A DNA stretch of 64,000 nt, from NCBI GenBank assembly GCA_002842395.1, contig PHCV01000001.1, positions 248,001-312,000 on the forward strand, written 5' to 3'. The position numbers were made by a program, and so were the translations under genes. Below, in pieces: positions 37,581 to 50,141 of the stretch. The DNA comes from Betaproteobacteria bacterium HGW-Betaproteobacteria-11. GTDB lineage: Bacteria; Pseudomonadota; Gammaproteobacteria; Burkholderiales; Rhodocyclaceae. Numbering within the stretch: position 1 is the first letter of the stretch; the number at the start of each line of letters is the position of its first letter. The notes beneath the pieces are model-generated. The model was given only the letters and a program-made list of their open reading frames with translations. It made no database searches and was not told where the DNA came from.

Positions 37581-39023
37581 ATGCACGAAACCCGATCATA
37601 CTGGTTCTCCTCTTTCCGGCGGGCCGCCGTGTTCCGCGCCGCACTGGCGGCCGCGGTAGCCATCCCGGCCGCCGTGGCCGCGGCCGAGGTGCAGAGTACG
37701 GCGGCCGAACGCGAGAGTTTGGCGCTCACGGTCTATAACCACGATCTGGCGCTGGTCAAGGAGACGCGGCGCGCGGGATTGCCAGGCGGCGAGGTGCGCC
37801 TGGCCTGGCGCGAGGTGGCGGCCTTGCTGCGCCCGGAAACGGCGCTGCTGCGCGCCAGCGACGCAGCGAAGCTGACCTTGATCGAACAGAGTTTCGATTT
37901 CGACCTGCTGACTCCGGCCAAACTGCTGGAGAAATACGTCGGCCGCGAAGTCGGCGTGGTGCGAACCAACCCGGCCACGGGCGAAGAAAAGCGCGAGCGG
38001 GCACTGCTGCTTTCCGCCACTGCGGGGCCGGTGTTGCGCTTTGCCGACCGCATCGAAACCGGGGTGCCTGGCCGCCTGGTGTTCACTGACCTGCCGGCCG
38101 ATTTGCGGGAGCGGCCGACGCTGTCCATGTTGCTGGAAGCGCCGCGTGGCAACTCCCTGCTCGAACTGTCCTATCTCACCGGCGGCCTGTCCTGGCAGGC
38201 GGATTACGTCGCCAATCTGGCGCCCGATGGCAAGACGCTCGATCTCGATGCCTGGGTGACGCTGAGCAACAAAAGCGGGGCGGATTTTCGCCAGGCCACG
38301 TTGCAACTGGTCGCCGGCTCGGTCAATCGGGCCGCCCGCCCGGCGCCGGAAATGATGGCCGACATGGCGCTGATGGCGCGCGCCAAGGTGGCCATGCCGC
38401 AGGAAGAGGCGTTGCTGGATTATCATCTTTACCGCTTCGAGCGGCCGACCACCGTGCTCGACAACCAGACCAAACAGCTTGCCCTGCTCTCGGCGACCCG
38501 CATCCCGGTGCAGCGGGAATACCGGCTGCGCGGAGCGGAGCGCTACCCGCACCAGCCATATCGCGAGCGTGAAGCCCGGCTCAAACCGGCGCTGTTTCTC
38601 GAATTCGCCAACAAGAACGGCCAGCTCGGCAAGCCGCTGCCGGCCGGAATCATTCGTGTGTACGCCAGGGACAGCCAGGGCGCGGCGCAATTCGTCGGCG
38701 AGGATCGGATCGAGCACACGGCGAAGAATGAAACCCTGCGCCTGCGGCTCGGGGAAGTCTTCGACATTACCGGCGAGCGCAGGCAGACGGGTTTCCGGCG
38801 CATCGCCGACAACGTCTCTGAATTCTCCTGGCATATCGGGTTGAGGAATGCCAAGACCGAGGCCGTGACGGTGATCGTCGAGGAGCCGCTGGCGGGCGAT
38901 TGGGAAATCCTCCACGAAAACCTGCCCCACGACAAAACCTCGGCGACCACCGCGACCTGGAAGCTCGTCATTCCGGCGGGAGAGACCGGATCGCTCGATT
39001 ACACGGTTCGGGTGAAGGGATAG
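37581..39023 (+). CDS. DUF4139-domain secreted protein
   Basis: A 480-residue protein with a signal peptide (residues ~10-35, AAAVAIPAAVAAAE). It begins the mature part with LTVYNHDLALVKETRR and carries the DUF4139 domain over the C-terminal half (LLELSYLTGGLSWQADYVANLA; NKSGADFRQATLQLVAG; the final EEPLAGDWEILHEN). The family is beta-rich and of unknown function, likely periplasmic or surface-associated. The M48 protease gene follows after 5 bases, suggesting co-transcription. Confidence 0.85.
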   Translation: MHETRSYWFSSFRRAAVFRAALAAAVAIPAAVAAAEVQSTAAERESLALTVYNHDLALVKETRRAGLPGGEVRLAWREVAALLRPETALLRASDAAKLTLIEQSFDFDLLTPAKLLEKYVGREVGVVRTNPATGEEKRERALLLSATAGPVLRFADRIETGVPGRLVFTDLPADLRERPTLSMLLEAPRGNSLLELSYLTGGLSWQADYVANLAPDGKTLDLDAWVTLSNKSGADFRQATLQLVAGSVNRAARPAPEMMADMALMARAKVAMPQEEALLDYHLYRFERPTTVLDNQTKQLALLSATRIPVQREYRLRGAERYPHQPYREREARLKPALFLEFANKNGQLGKPLPAGIIRVYARDSQGAAQFVGEDRIEHTAKNETLRLRLGEVFDITGERRQTGFRRIADNVSEFSWHIGLRNAKTEAVTVIVEEPLAGDWEILHENLPHDKTSATTATWKLVIPAGETGSLDYTVRVKG

Positions 39024-39028
39024 CGCCG

Positions 39029-40216
39029 GTGAAACTGCGGACCCTCGTTCCGCTTGCTGTATTGGCCGTCCTGACCGCCTGCGCCACCGTGCGCAATCCG
39101 GTGAGCGGCGAGGTCGAACGGACGGTGATGGATGAGCGGAGCGAACTGCGCGCAGGGCAGCAAGCCCATCAGGAGGTGCTCAAGGAATATCGCGCGCTGG
39201 CCAATCCCGTCGCCCAGGCCTATGTCGACGGCATCGGGCAGAAACTCGCCCGCGCCTCGCACCGCGCCAATCTGGAATGGCATTTCACGGTACTCGACAG
39301 TCCGCAGGTGAATGCCTTCGCCCTGCCCGGCGGCTACGTCTACATCACCCGCGGCATCCTTGCCTACCTCGACAGCGAAGCCGAACTGGCCGGTGTCCTC
39401 GGTCACGAGATCGGCCACGTCACGGCGCGGCATGCTTCGCAGCGCGCCACGCGCCAGCAGGCGGCTGGCGTGGGCGTGCTGCTGGCCAATGTTCTCGGCG
39501 CCGTGCTGGAAAGCAAGGGCGTCTCCGGCGCCGCCGATTTCTCCAGCCAGGCCTCGCAACTGGCGGCGGCCGGCTACATCGCCGCCTACAGCCGCGAGCA
39601 GGAATCGCAGGCCGACCGCCTCGGCGCCGACTACCTCGCCCGCAACCACTATGCCTCGGCGCGGATGGTCGACGTCATCCGGGCGCTCAAGCAGCAGGAG
39701 CAGTTTGCCGCCGACCAGGCGCGGGAGGAAGGACGCCCGCCGCCAGCGGGGGGCGGTTGGCTGGCTTCCCACCCCAGCAATGACCAGCGTCTGCATGATA
39801 TCGAGCAGGTCGCGCGACAGACGGCAAACGGCGCTGCCGCGCCGGACGCGGATGGGCGCGAACGCTATCTGAAGGCGATTGGCGGGATTCCCTTCGGCGA
39901 AAGCCGCGAGGAAGGTCTGACCCGTGACCAGCAGTTCTTTCACCCGTTGCTCGGCTTTGCCCTGACCGCGCCGCCGGACTGGCGTCTGCGAAACGGCAGC
40001 GAGGCGCTGGCCATCGTCGAACGCAGCGGCGAGGCCGCCGCGATCATGCGCCTGGTCCCCGCGGAGGCCGGCCAGAACCACGAGGAGATACTTCGCAAGC
40101 TGTTCAATCCCGTCTCGGGACAGGCAACGCACAGCACCGTCAACGGCTTCGAGGCGACCACCTTCGTCGGCCTGGCCCGCTCCGCGCAGGGGATGCAGGA
40201 AGTCGTGCGACCGTGA
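39029..40216 (+). CDS. M48-family metalloprotease lipoprotein (C-terminus split off by frameshift)
   Basis: The 395-residue product starts at GTG 39029 and has a lipobox LTAC at about residues 16-19. The zinc site is GHEIGHVTARH near 125-135, with the third ligand Glu in REQESQADRLGADYLA. BepA-like M48 proteases of this type guard outer-membrane assembly. The frame stops at 40216 after EVVRP, while the following 103 codons in another frame continue the family's usual C-terminal domain. A single-base deletion near 40204-40212 would explain this (EVRATVISG restored by one added base). It may be a real mutation, a sequencing error or recoding. Confidence 0.88.
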   Translation: MKLRTLVPLAVLAVLTACATVRNPVSGEVERTVMDERSELRAGQQAHQEVLKEYRALANPVAQAYVDGIGQKLARASHRANLEWHFTVLDSPQVNAFALPGGYVYITRGILAYLDSEAELAGVLGHEIGHVTARHASQRATRQQAAGVGVLLANVLGAVLESKGVSGAADFSSQASQLAAAGYIAAYSREQESQADRLGADYLARNHYASARMVDVIRALKQQEQFAADQAREEGRPPPAGGGWLASHPSNDQRLHDIEQVARQTANGAAAPDADGRERYLKAIGGIPFGESREEGLTRDQQFFHPLLGFALTAPPDWRLRNGSEALAIVERSGEAAAIMRLVPAEAGQNHEEILRKLFNPVSGQATHSTVNGFEATTFVGLARSAQGMQEVVRP

Positions 40217-40524
40217 TCAGCGGCCCGCAAAACCACCGCTACCTTTTCCTGCATCTGGCGAAGAATGTGCAGGCACTGCGCCGGACGCGCGAGGCGATGC
40301 TCGCCGTCGAGCGCAGCTTCCGTACCATGAAGGAAGACGATCGGCGCCTGGCGCGGCCCTGGCATATCCAGGAGGTGGCCCTGCCCAAGGGTGGCTTTGC
40401 CGAGTTGGCGCATCGCGCGCCTGCCAGCCTGGAGCGGGCCGAAGCGCAGCTGCGGCTGCTCAACGGGGTCTATCCGGCGGGCGAGATCAGGCCGGGAACG
40501 CGGGTGAAGACAGTGGCTGAATAG
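40213..40524 (+). pseudogene. Detached C-terminal domain of the M48 protease
   Basis: The frame from GTG 40213 encodes 103 residues (ISGPQNHRYLFLHLAKNVQAL to LRLLNGVYPAGEIRPGTRVKTV). This resembles the C-terminal module normally fused to such proteases. It overlaps the upstream stop in a GTGA junction, so translation by re-initiation is conceivable. No ribosome binding site is evident. Confidence 0.6.
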
Positions 40525-40539
40525 CCGAGTCGGATTGAC

Positions 40540-40865
40540 GTGAAAGCACGCGCTTGGCATCGCGTCGACTATCGAGGGAAACACCGAATAAGTCGTCATG
40601 CCCGCGCAGGCGGGCATCCAGTGCGTTGATGCTCATGGATTCCCGCTTCGCCCGCCGCGAAGCGGAGTCCCGGGCGTGTCGAGACCGCGGGAATGACGAA
40701 ACCGGGCTTGTTCAGCGGTTCCCGAGCGGCTTTGCACTTCCTGCGGTCGCAGCGAGCCGCTCAGGAACCCCCCGTGAGGGGGCGAAGGGGGGCGGGAGTT
40801 CAAGAACGGGCTGGCTTTCATGCTGCGGGGTGATGTTTCCCGCAGCATGAAAGCCAGCATGACCG
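40540..40865. repeat. Composite repeat region, copy 2, with nested MITE-like element
   Basis: GGCATCGCGTCGACTATCGAG (40557 onward, cf. 12210) and the G-tract module from about 40728 repeat the unit found at 12.2-12.4 kb. Inserted between these parts is a separate inverted-repeat element at 40594-40699 (ends CGTCATGCCCGCG and CGCGGGAATGACG). The terminal hairpin has perfect 20-bp arms (40810-40829, 40839-40858) and loop GTGATGTTT, which is the reverse complement of the copy 1 loop. It sits at the 3' end of proA. No gene is present. Confidence 0.8.
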
Positions 40866-42140
40866 TCAGCTGCGCACCTCGCCGTTGCCGAGCACGATCC
40901 ATTTCTGCGAGGTCAGGCCTTCGAGCCCGACCGGGCCGCGGGCGTGGAACTTGTCGGTGGAGATGCCGATCTCGGCGCCGAGCCCGTATTCGAAGCCGTC
41001 GGCGAAGCGGGTCGAGGCATTGACCAGCACCGAGCTCGAGTCCACCTCGCGCAGGAAGCGCATGGCATTCGTGTAATCCTCGGTGACGATCGTCTCGGTG
41101 TGCGCCGAGGAATATTTGTTGATATGGGCGATGGCTTCGCCGACGTCGGCGACGATCTTGACCGAGATGATCGCGGCGAGATATTCGGTGTAGTAATCCT
41201 CTTCGTTCGCCGCCTTCGCGCCGGGAACGAGGGCGAGGGTTTCCACGCAGCCGCGGATCTCGACCCCGTTGGCCATCAGCATGCCGCATAAAGTCGGCGC
41301 TAGCGAGACGGCGAGCGGGCGGGCAATCAGCAGCGATTCGGCGGTGTTGCAGGTGCCCAGCCGCTGCGTCTTGGAATTTTCGACGATGCGCAGGGCTTTC
41401 TCCGCATCGGCGCTGGCATCGACATAGACGTGGCAGTTGCCGTCCAGATGCTTGATCACCGGCACCCGTGCTTCGCGGCTGATGCGCTCGATCAGCCCCT
41501 TGCCGCCGCGCGGCACGATGACATCGACGTATTCGGGCAGGGCGACGAGCTGGCCGACCACGGCGCGATCGGTGATATTGATGACCTGCACGGCGGTCTC
41601 CGGCAGGCCGGCCGCGCGCAGGCCGGCGGCGACGCAGGCGGCGATCGCCTGGTTGCTGCGCAGGGCTTCCTTGCCGCCGCGCAGGATGGCGGCGTTGCCC
41701 GACTTGAGGCACAGCGCGGCGGCATCCGCCGTGACGTTGGGCCGCGCCTCGTAGATGATGCCGACCACCCCGAGCGGCACGCGCATCTTGCCGACCTGGA
41801 TGCCGGACGGCCGGCGCTTCAAATCGCCGATCTCGCCCACCGGATCGGGCAGGCTGGCCACCTGTTCGAGCCCCTGGGCCATGGCTTCGATGCCCTTGGC
41901 GGACAGCGTCAGCCGGTCGAGCATCGCCGCCTCGAGTCCTTCGGCGCGGGCTTGCGCGAGATCCTCGGCATTGGCCGCGAGCAGCGCCGCGGCTTGTTCG
42001 CGCACGGCGCGGGCCATGGCCAGCAGCGCGGTGTTCTTGGCGGCGGTCGACGCCCGGGCCATTTCACGCGAAGCTTCACGCGCGGCGCGGCCGAGATTCT
42101 GTACGTAGTTTTCGATGTCCATAGCGTTCGGTGCGTTCAT
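40866..42140 (-). CDS. proA: Gamma-glutamyl phosphate reductase ProA
   Basis: A 424-residue aldehyde-dehydrogenase-fold enzyme with the catalytic cysteine in [16 protein letters not shown]. Further motifs are [29 protein letters not shown] and [27 protein letters not shown] (landmarks). It catalyses the second step of proline synthesis. ATG 42140 lies shortly after the holA stop; a frame start further in (MDIENYVQN) is possible. The segment LAPTLCGM is encoded over the dispersed element at 41288-41304. Confidence 0.95.
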   Translation of the reverse strand: MNAPNAMDIENYVQNLGRAAREASREMARASTAAKNTALLAMARAVREQAAALLAANAEDLAQARAEGLEAAMLDRLTLSAKGIEAMAQGLEQVASLPDPVGEIGDLKRRPSGIQVGKMRVPLGVVGIIYEARPNVTADAAALCLKSGNAAILRGGKEALRSNQAIAACVAAGLRAAGLPETAVQVINITDRAVVGQLVALPEYVDVIVPRGGKGLIERISREARVPVIKHLDGNCHVYVDASADAEKALRIVENSKTQRLGTCNTAESLLIARPLAVSLAPTLCGMLMANGVEIRGCVETLALVPGAKAANEEDYYTEYLAAIISVKIVADVGEAIAHINKYSSAHTETIVTEDYTNAMRFLREVDSSSVLVNASTRFADGFEYGLGAEIGISTDKFHARGPVGLEGLTSQKWIVLGNGEVRS

Positions 42141-42144
42141 GAGG

Positions 42145-43038
42145 TCATGCCATCCTGCCACGTGTCAGCTTCAGCACCAACTGAAGAAACTCGTCCCACA
42201 GGTCGCCACGGGCGAGGCCCTTGATGATGCGATCAATCCGCGCCGCATGCAAGAGTCCCGCACGCAGTCCCAGGCTGCGGGCCTCGGTCGCCAGCGCCCA
42301 GAGTACCAGCGGCGGGGCCGCATCCTCGGCCCGCAAGCCTTCCAGCGTGCGCACGGCGCGCACCGTATCCCGGGCCTTGAGCGACGTGCGCAAGTCGCTG
42401 ATGTCGTAACGGGCGACGTTCATCACCGCGGCCTCGATCTTGTTCAGGCCCAGTTCGCCCGGCGGGTAGAGCAATCCCAGTTTCTGGATTTCCTGGTGGG
42501 CGGCGAGCAGGTTGCCTTCGACGTGACTGGCGATGAATTCCAGCGCCGCGCGCGGTGCGCTCTGCTGCTGGCGCGCCAGCCGTGCGGCCAGCCACTGCGG
42601 CAGTTGCGCGGGCGGCGGGGCATTGCATTCGAGGGCGACGCCGGCCGCGGCAAGCGCGCTCACCCAGGCGGCCTTTTTGGCCTGCCAGTCGAGTTCGGGC
42701 AGGGTAATCAGGGTCGCCATGCCCGGCCCCAGTGTCTTGGCGTAGCGTTGCAGGGCTTCACTGCCCTCGCGGCCGGGTTTGCCCGAGGGGATGCGCAGGT
42801 CGATCAGTTTGGATTCGCCGAACAGCGACAGGTTGCCGGCGGCGAGGAACAGATCGTCCCAGCGGAAACCGCTACCGGCGACCAGCACCTCGCGTTCGGC
42901 AAACCCCTGTTTTCGCGCGGCGGCGCGAATCGCGTCGGTCGCCTCGAACACCAGCAGCGGTTCGTCGCCATGCACCAGGTAGAGCGGGGCCAGCGGTTTT
43001 TCGAGGTGGACGGCGAGCTGTTCGGGGCGCAGTTGCAT
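42145..43038 (-). CDS. holA: DNA polymerase III delta subunit HolA
   Basis: A 297-residue clamp-loader subunit: [38 protein letters not shown] at the start, then the AAA+-like domain and [24 protein letters not shown] near 170-195. It loads the beta clamp with DnaX and HolB. It lies between lptE and proA, with an 18-base gap to lptE. Confidence 0.93.
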   Translation of the reverse strand: MQLRPEQLAVHLEKPLAPLYLVHGDEPLLVFEATDAIRAAARKQGFAEREVLVAGSGFRWDDLFLAAGNLSLFGESKLIDLRIPSGKPGREGSEALQRYAKTLGPGMATLITLPELDWQAKKAAWVSALAAAGVALECNAPPPAQLPQWLAARLARQQQSAPRAALEFIASHVEGNLLAAHQEIQKLGLLYPPGELGLNKIEAAVMNVARYDISDLRTSLKARDTVRAVRTLEGLRAEDAAPPLVLWALATEARSLGLRAGLLHAARIDRIIKGLARGDLWDEFLQLVLKLTRGRMA

Positions 43039-43056
43039 GGCCGGGATGAAATCCGC

Positions 43057-43563
43057 TCAGCTATCGTTGGCCGCGCGCAGCCTGGCCGCGGCCAGCCGGC
43101 GCATGATCTGCTGCACCAGGTCGTTCTGGATGTCGCGCCAGAGCAGGGTTTCCTCGGACTCCTTGGAGAGCACCAGATCGTCGTTGTAGGTGATGTCGCG
43201 GCGGAGCACGATCTGGCTCGGCGGGACGAACTCGGCGCCATCCTGGCCGCTGACCTTGAAGCTGAAGGTGCGCACCAGATCGTACTCGCGCGCCCGGCCG
43301 GCGGCGCTGAGCGAAAGGATGACCTTCTGGCTGGCATCGCCGAGCACGACCAGATGGGCTTCGGCGGCCTTGGGGTCGTCGACGATGCGCGTCGGCGAGG
43401 AGGCTTCGATGCTGCGCTTGAGCTGGGCATAAAAAGCCGAGGTCGGCGTCATGCCGATGCTCAGGGTGGTGAAGGGCAGGGCGTAATTGCCGCGCAACTG
43501 GAAGCCGCAGGCGGCGAGCAGGCCGCTCAGGGCGAGAACGAGTAATAGTTTCGGGGTGCGCAC
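43057..43563 (-). CDS. lptE: LPS-assembly lipoprotein LptE
   Basis: A 168-residue lipoprotein with a signal peptide and lipobox LLAACGFQLRG (Cys19). The body shows the LptE pattern LSIGMTPTSAFYAQLKRSIEA...IVLRRDITYNDDLVLSKESEETLLWRDIQNDLVQQIMRRL. It plugs LptD and guides LPS to the outer leaflet. The leuS-lptE-holA order is conserved in proteobacteria. Confidence 0.93.
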   Translation of the reverse strand: MRTPKLLLVLALSGLLAACGFQLRGNYALPFTTLSIGMTPTSAFYAQLKRSIEASSPTRIVDDPKAAEAHLVVLGDASQKVILSLSAAGRAREYDLVRTFSFKVSGQDGAEFVPPSQIVLRRDITYNDDLVLSKESEETLLWRDIQNDLVQQIMRRLAAARLRAANDS

Positions 43564-43584
43564 GGCAGGCTCCTTGGGTAATTC

Positions 43585-47112
<3,528 letters not shown>

Positions 47113-47113
<1 letters not shown>

Positions 47114-47255
47114 GAGCTTGTGAATAAATCTGCTGCGCGCCCCGATGGCGGCGTTGGGCGGTGCTCGCTCCTCGCCTATCGACTTGATATGTCTCGTCGC
47201 TGCGCTCCGGCCGCCTTGCCCTCGGGCCGCTCGCGACGATTTCTTCACAAGCTCT
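47113..47255. repeat. MITE-like element with 18-bp terminal inverted repeats
   Basis: AGAGCTTGTGAATAAATC at 47113-47130 and GATTTCTTCACAAGCTCT at 47238-47255 are inverted repeats with one mismatch (17 of 18). They enclose about 107 GC-rich bases without a gene. The element immediately follows the stop of the FecR/SPOR gene, ends just before the 112-residue orf and could end transcription from both sides. Confidence 0.75.
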
Positions 47256-47260
47256 GAGGT

Positions 47261-47599
47261 TCATCCGGGATAGGGTGGCCGGATCGCCGCGAGGCGGCGC
47301 CAGTTCTGCGCGGTGAGTACGCCGGATGCTTGCGCGGTCTGTAGCACCCAACCCCAGAAGCGGGACTGGGTTCGCGCCCAGGGACGCCAGCCGAAAGAAG
47401 CGGCATCGGCGCGCAGGCATTCGGCGCGGATCAGTTCGAGCAGATGATTCATCGCCAGTTCGTGACAGGCCGGCGTGTCGGCCGGTGCGTGGCGCGTGGC
47501 CCAGGCGCTGGCCTCGTGCCACAACGTGACGGCGCGGCGTTCCGGGATGCCGGCCTTTTTCGCCAGCCAGGGCAGCAATTGCGGGGTGTTGCTTTTCAT
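47261..47599 (-). CDS. Unrecognised small protein
   Basis: A 112-residue protein starting at ATG 47599 with GGAGACGCC upstream. It has Trp-rich stretches (LPWLAKKAGIPERRAVTLWHEASAWAT; FGWRPWARTQSRFWGWVLQTAQ), suggesting a compact helical domain of the kind found in DNA-binding or regulatory small proteins. I do not recognise the family. Palindromic sequences 50-100 bases upstream may be its promoter or operator. Confidence 0.6.
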   Translation of the reverse strand: MKSNTPQLLPWLAKKAGIPERRAVTLWHEASAWATRHAPADTPACHELAMNHLLELIRAECLRADAASFGWRPWARTQSRFWGWVLQTAQASGVLTAQNWRRLAAIRPPYPG

Positions 47600-47657
47600 G
47601 GCGTCTCCTTTCACTCGGTACGCCCCGACCTTGTGCGACGAGGCTTGCCGTTTTGAA

Positions 47658-47691
47658 GCAATGTATTGCATTGCAACAATACAGATTGTAT
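47658..47691. promoter_or_regulatory. Two adjacent palindromes upstream of the 112-residue gene
   Basis: GCAATG-TATTG-CATTGC (47658-47674) is a perfect 6-5-6 inverted repeat, and ATACA-GAT-TGTAT (47679-47691) is a second small dyad nearby. They lie between the leftward small gene and the rightward helicase gene, so they could be operator sites for either. Confidence 0.4.
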
Positions 47692-47828
47692 CGCATTGAC
47701 CGAATCTAAAGCCAACAAGTTCATTTTATTTGCTGCTATGCAGCATCAGCCTGTCGCTGGGCCTGGAACCTGCCGAGAAGGCTTCGCATCGCCGATATAA
47801 TCGGCTGACTGCCCATCTTCCCCTGGCC

Positions 47829-50141
47829 ATGAATCACCTGCTTGACAAACTCAATGCGCCGCAACGCGCGGCTGTCACTCTGCCCGCCGAACATGCCCTG
47901 ATCCTGGCCGGTGCCGGCTCGGGCAAGACCCGCGTGCTGACCACGCGCATTGCCTGGCTGCTGGCTAGCGGCCAGGTCGGCCCGGCGGGCATTCTCGCCG
48001 TGACCTTCACCAACAAGGCGGCCAAGGAGATGCAGGCGCGGCTGGCGGCGATGCTGCCGATCAATCTCCGGGGCATGTGGATCGGCACCTTTCATGGCCT
48101 GTGCAATCGTTTCCTGCGCACCCATCACCGCGAGGCCGGCCTGCCGCCGCTGTTCCAGATTCTCGACGCCGCCGACCAGCTCTCGGCGGTCAAGCGGCTG
48201 CTCAAGGGCCTGAACGTCGACGATGAAAAATTTCCGCCGCGCGAGCTTTGCCACTTCATCAACGCACAGAAGGAACAGGGCTTGCGCGCCACGGCGGTCG
48301 AGGCCCGGGACGGCTGGGCGCGGCGCCGGGTCGAGCTCTACGCGGCCTATGAGGCGCAATGCCAGCGCGAAGGCGTGGTCGATTTTGCCGAACTGTTGCT
48401 CCGCTGTTACGAAGTGCTCGAACGCAACGAGCCGCTGCGGCGGCATTACCAGGAGCGCTTCCGCCATATTCTCGTGGATGAGTTCCAGGACACCAACAGA
48501 CTGCAATACCAGTGGTTGAAGCTGCTCGCCGGCTACGCGGAACGGAGGCCGGACGCCGGGCCGTCCCAAGCCCGGCCGTCACGTGGCGAAGCCGCAAGCC
48601 GCCCGGACGGCCCTACGGAGTCGCCCGTGACAGACGAGCGTAGCGAGCCGGAAGTCTCCCCGCCCGCGAGGGCGGGGCTGGGGGTGGGCGGGTGTTTATT
48701 CTGCGTCGGAGACGATGACCAGAGCATTTATGCCTTCCGCGGCGCCGATGTCGGCAACATGCGCGACTTCGAACGCGAGTTCAAGGTCGGGCACCTGATC
48801 CGCCTCGAGCAGAACTACCGCTCGCACGGCAATATCCTCGATGCCGCCAATGCGATCATCCGCAACAACCCGCAACGCCTGGGCAAGAATCTGTGGACCG
48901 AGGCCGGCAGCGGGGAACCGCTCCGGGTCTTCGCGGCGTACAGCGAGAATGACGAAGCGCGCTGGGTCGTGGAAGAGGTCAGGGCGCTCTGCCGCGAGGG
49001 CCATGCGCGCAGCCAGATCGCCCTGCTCTATCGCAGCAACGCCCAGTCGCGGGCGCTCGAACATGCCCTGTTCAACGCCGGCATCACCTACCGGGTCTAT
49101 GGCGGCCTGCGCTTTTTCGAGCGCACCGAGATCAAGCATGCGCTGGCCTATCTGCGCCTGATCGCCAACCCGCACGACGACACCGCCTTTGCCCGGGTGG
49201 TCAATTTCCCGACCCGCGGGATCGGTGCGCGCAGCCTCGAAGCCCTGCAGGATGCGGCGCGCGCGCAGGCCGGCAGCCTGTATGCGGCGATTCCCGCGGT
49301 GAGCGGCAAGGGCGGCGCAGCGCTTGCCGCTTTCGTCGCCCTGCTCGAACATTTGCGTGAAGCGGCGCAGCTGCCGCTGCCCGAGCTGGTCGAGCATGTG
49401 CTCGAACATTCCGGTCTGCGCGCGCATTACCGCAACGACAAGGAAGGCGCCGATCGCCTCGCCAACCTCGACGAACTGGTCAATGCCGCCGCCAGTTTCA
49501 TCGCCGAGGAAGGCGCCGTGAGCGAGGAAGGCGAACTCGCCGCGGATCTTGCCAGTTTCCTGGCCCATGCCGCGCTCGAAGCGGGCGAACACCAGGCCGG
49601 CGAGGGCGACGACGCCCTGCAACTGATGACCGTGCATGCGGCCAAGGGCCTCGAATTCGACGTGGTCTTCATCAGCGGGCTGGAAGAGGGGCTGTTTCCG
49701 CACGAGAACAGCGTGACGGAGGACAAGGGGCTGGAAGAAGAGCGGCGGCTGATGTACGTCGCCGTCACCCGCGCCCGCCAGCGGCTTTACCTCAGCTCGG
49801 CGCAGAGCCGCATGCTGCACGGGCAGACCCGCTACAGCCTGCCCTCGCGTTTCATCGAGGAGATTCCGCCCGCGCTGCTCAAGTGGCTGACGCCGCGAAC
49901 GGGCGGCGGGTTTGCCGGCGATCCATTCGCCGTGCCGCCAGCGCCGACTTTTTCCAAGGGCCATGCGCCGCATGCGGACAGTCCCTGGCGAATCGGGCAG
50001 AGCGTGTGTCATGCCAAGTTCGGCCCTGGCGTGATCGTCGGCGCCGAAGGGCGGGGCAGCGATGCCCGCGTCGAAGTGAACTTCGCCGCGGCCGGAACCA
50101 AGTGGCTGGCGCTTTCGGTGGCGAAGCTGGAAGCGGCCTAG
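47829..50141 (+). CDS. uvrD: UvrD/Rep-type superfamily I DNA helicase
   Basis: A 770-residue SF1 helicase starting at ATG 47829. Walker A GAGSGKT is at residues 28-34, motif II DEFQDT at 217-222, motif III GDDDQSIYAFRGA near 294-306, motif V QLMTVHAAKGLEFD and motif VI VAVTRARQRLYL. It unwinds DNA in repair and replication restart. Residues ~237-288, between motifs II and III, are a Pro/Gly/Arg/Glu-rich insertion encoded by a repeat element also found at 51.56-51.70 kb, kept in frame. Near the C-terminus PAPTFSK is encoded by the dispersed element at 49937-49953. It converges on the phosphohexomutase gene with a 4-base overlap. Confidence 0.94.
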   Translation: MNHLLDKLNAPQRAAVTLPAEHALILAGAGSGKTRVLTTRIAWLLASGQVGPAGILAVTFTNKAAKEMQARLAAMLPINLRGMWIGTFHGLCNRFLRTHHREAGLPPLFQILDAADQLSAVKRLLKGLNVDDEKFPPRELCHFINAQKEQGLRATAVEARDGWARRRVELYAAYEAQCQREGVVDFAELLLRCYEVLERNEPLRRHYQERFRHILVDEFQDTNRLQYQWLKLLAGYAERRPDAGPSQARPSRGEAASRPDGPTESPVTDERSEPEVSPPARAGLGVGGCLFCVGDDDQSIYAFRGADVGNMRDFEREFKVGHLIRLEQNYRSHGNILDAANAIIRNNPQRLGKNLWTEAGSGEPLRVFAAYSENDEARWVVEEVRALCREGHARSQIALLYRSNAQSRALEHALFNAGITYRVYGGLRFFERTEIKHALAYLRLIANPHDDTAFARVVNFPTRGIGARSLEALQDAARAQAGSLYAAIPAVSGKGGAALAAFVALLEHLREAAQLPLPELVEHVLEHSGLRAHYRNDKEGADRLANLDELVNAAASFIAEEGAVSEEGELAADLASFLAHAALEAGEHQAGEGDDALQLMTVHAAKGLEFDVVFISGLEEGLFPHENSVTEDKGLEEERRLMYVAVTRARQRLYLSSAQSRMLHGQTRYSLPSRFIEEIPPALLKWLTPRTGGGFAGDPFAVPPAPTFSKGHAPHADSPWRIGQSVCHAKFGPGVIVGAEGRGSDARVEVNFAAAGTKWLALSVAKLEAA
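48540..48692. repeat. In-frame copy of the dispersed GC-rich repeat inside uvrD
   Basis: Matches 51560-51702 over shared blocks: GCCGGGCCG, CCCAAGC, GGCGAAGCCGCAA, CCCGTGA, GAGCGTAGCGAGCC and the following C/G tracts ending GGGCGGGTGTTT. It replaces a short loop between helicase motifs II and III without breaking the reading frame. Confidence 0.8.
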
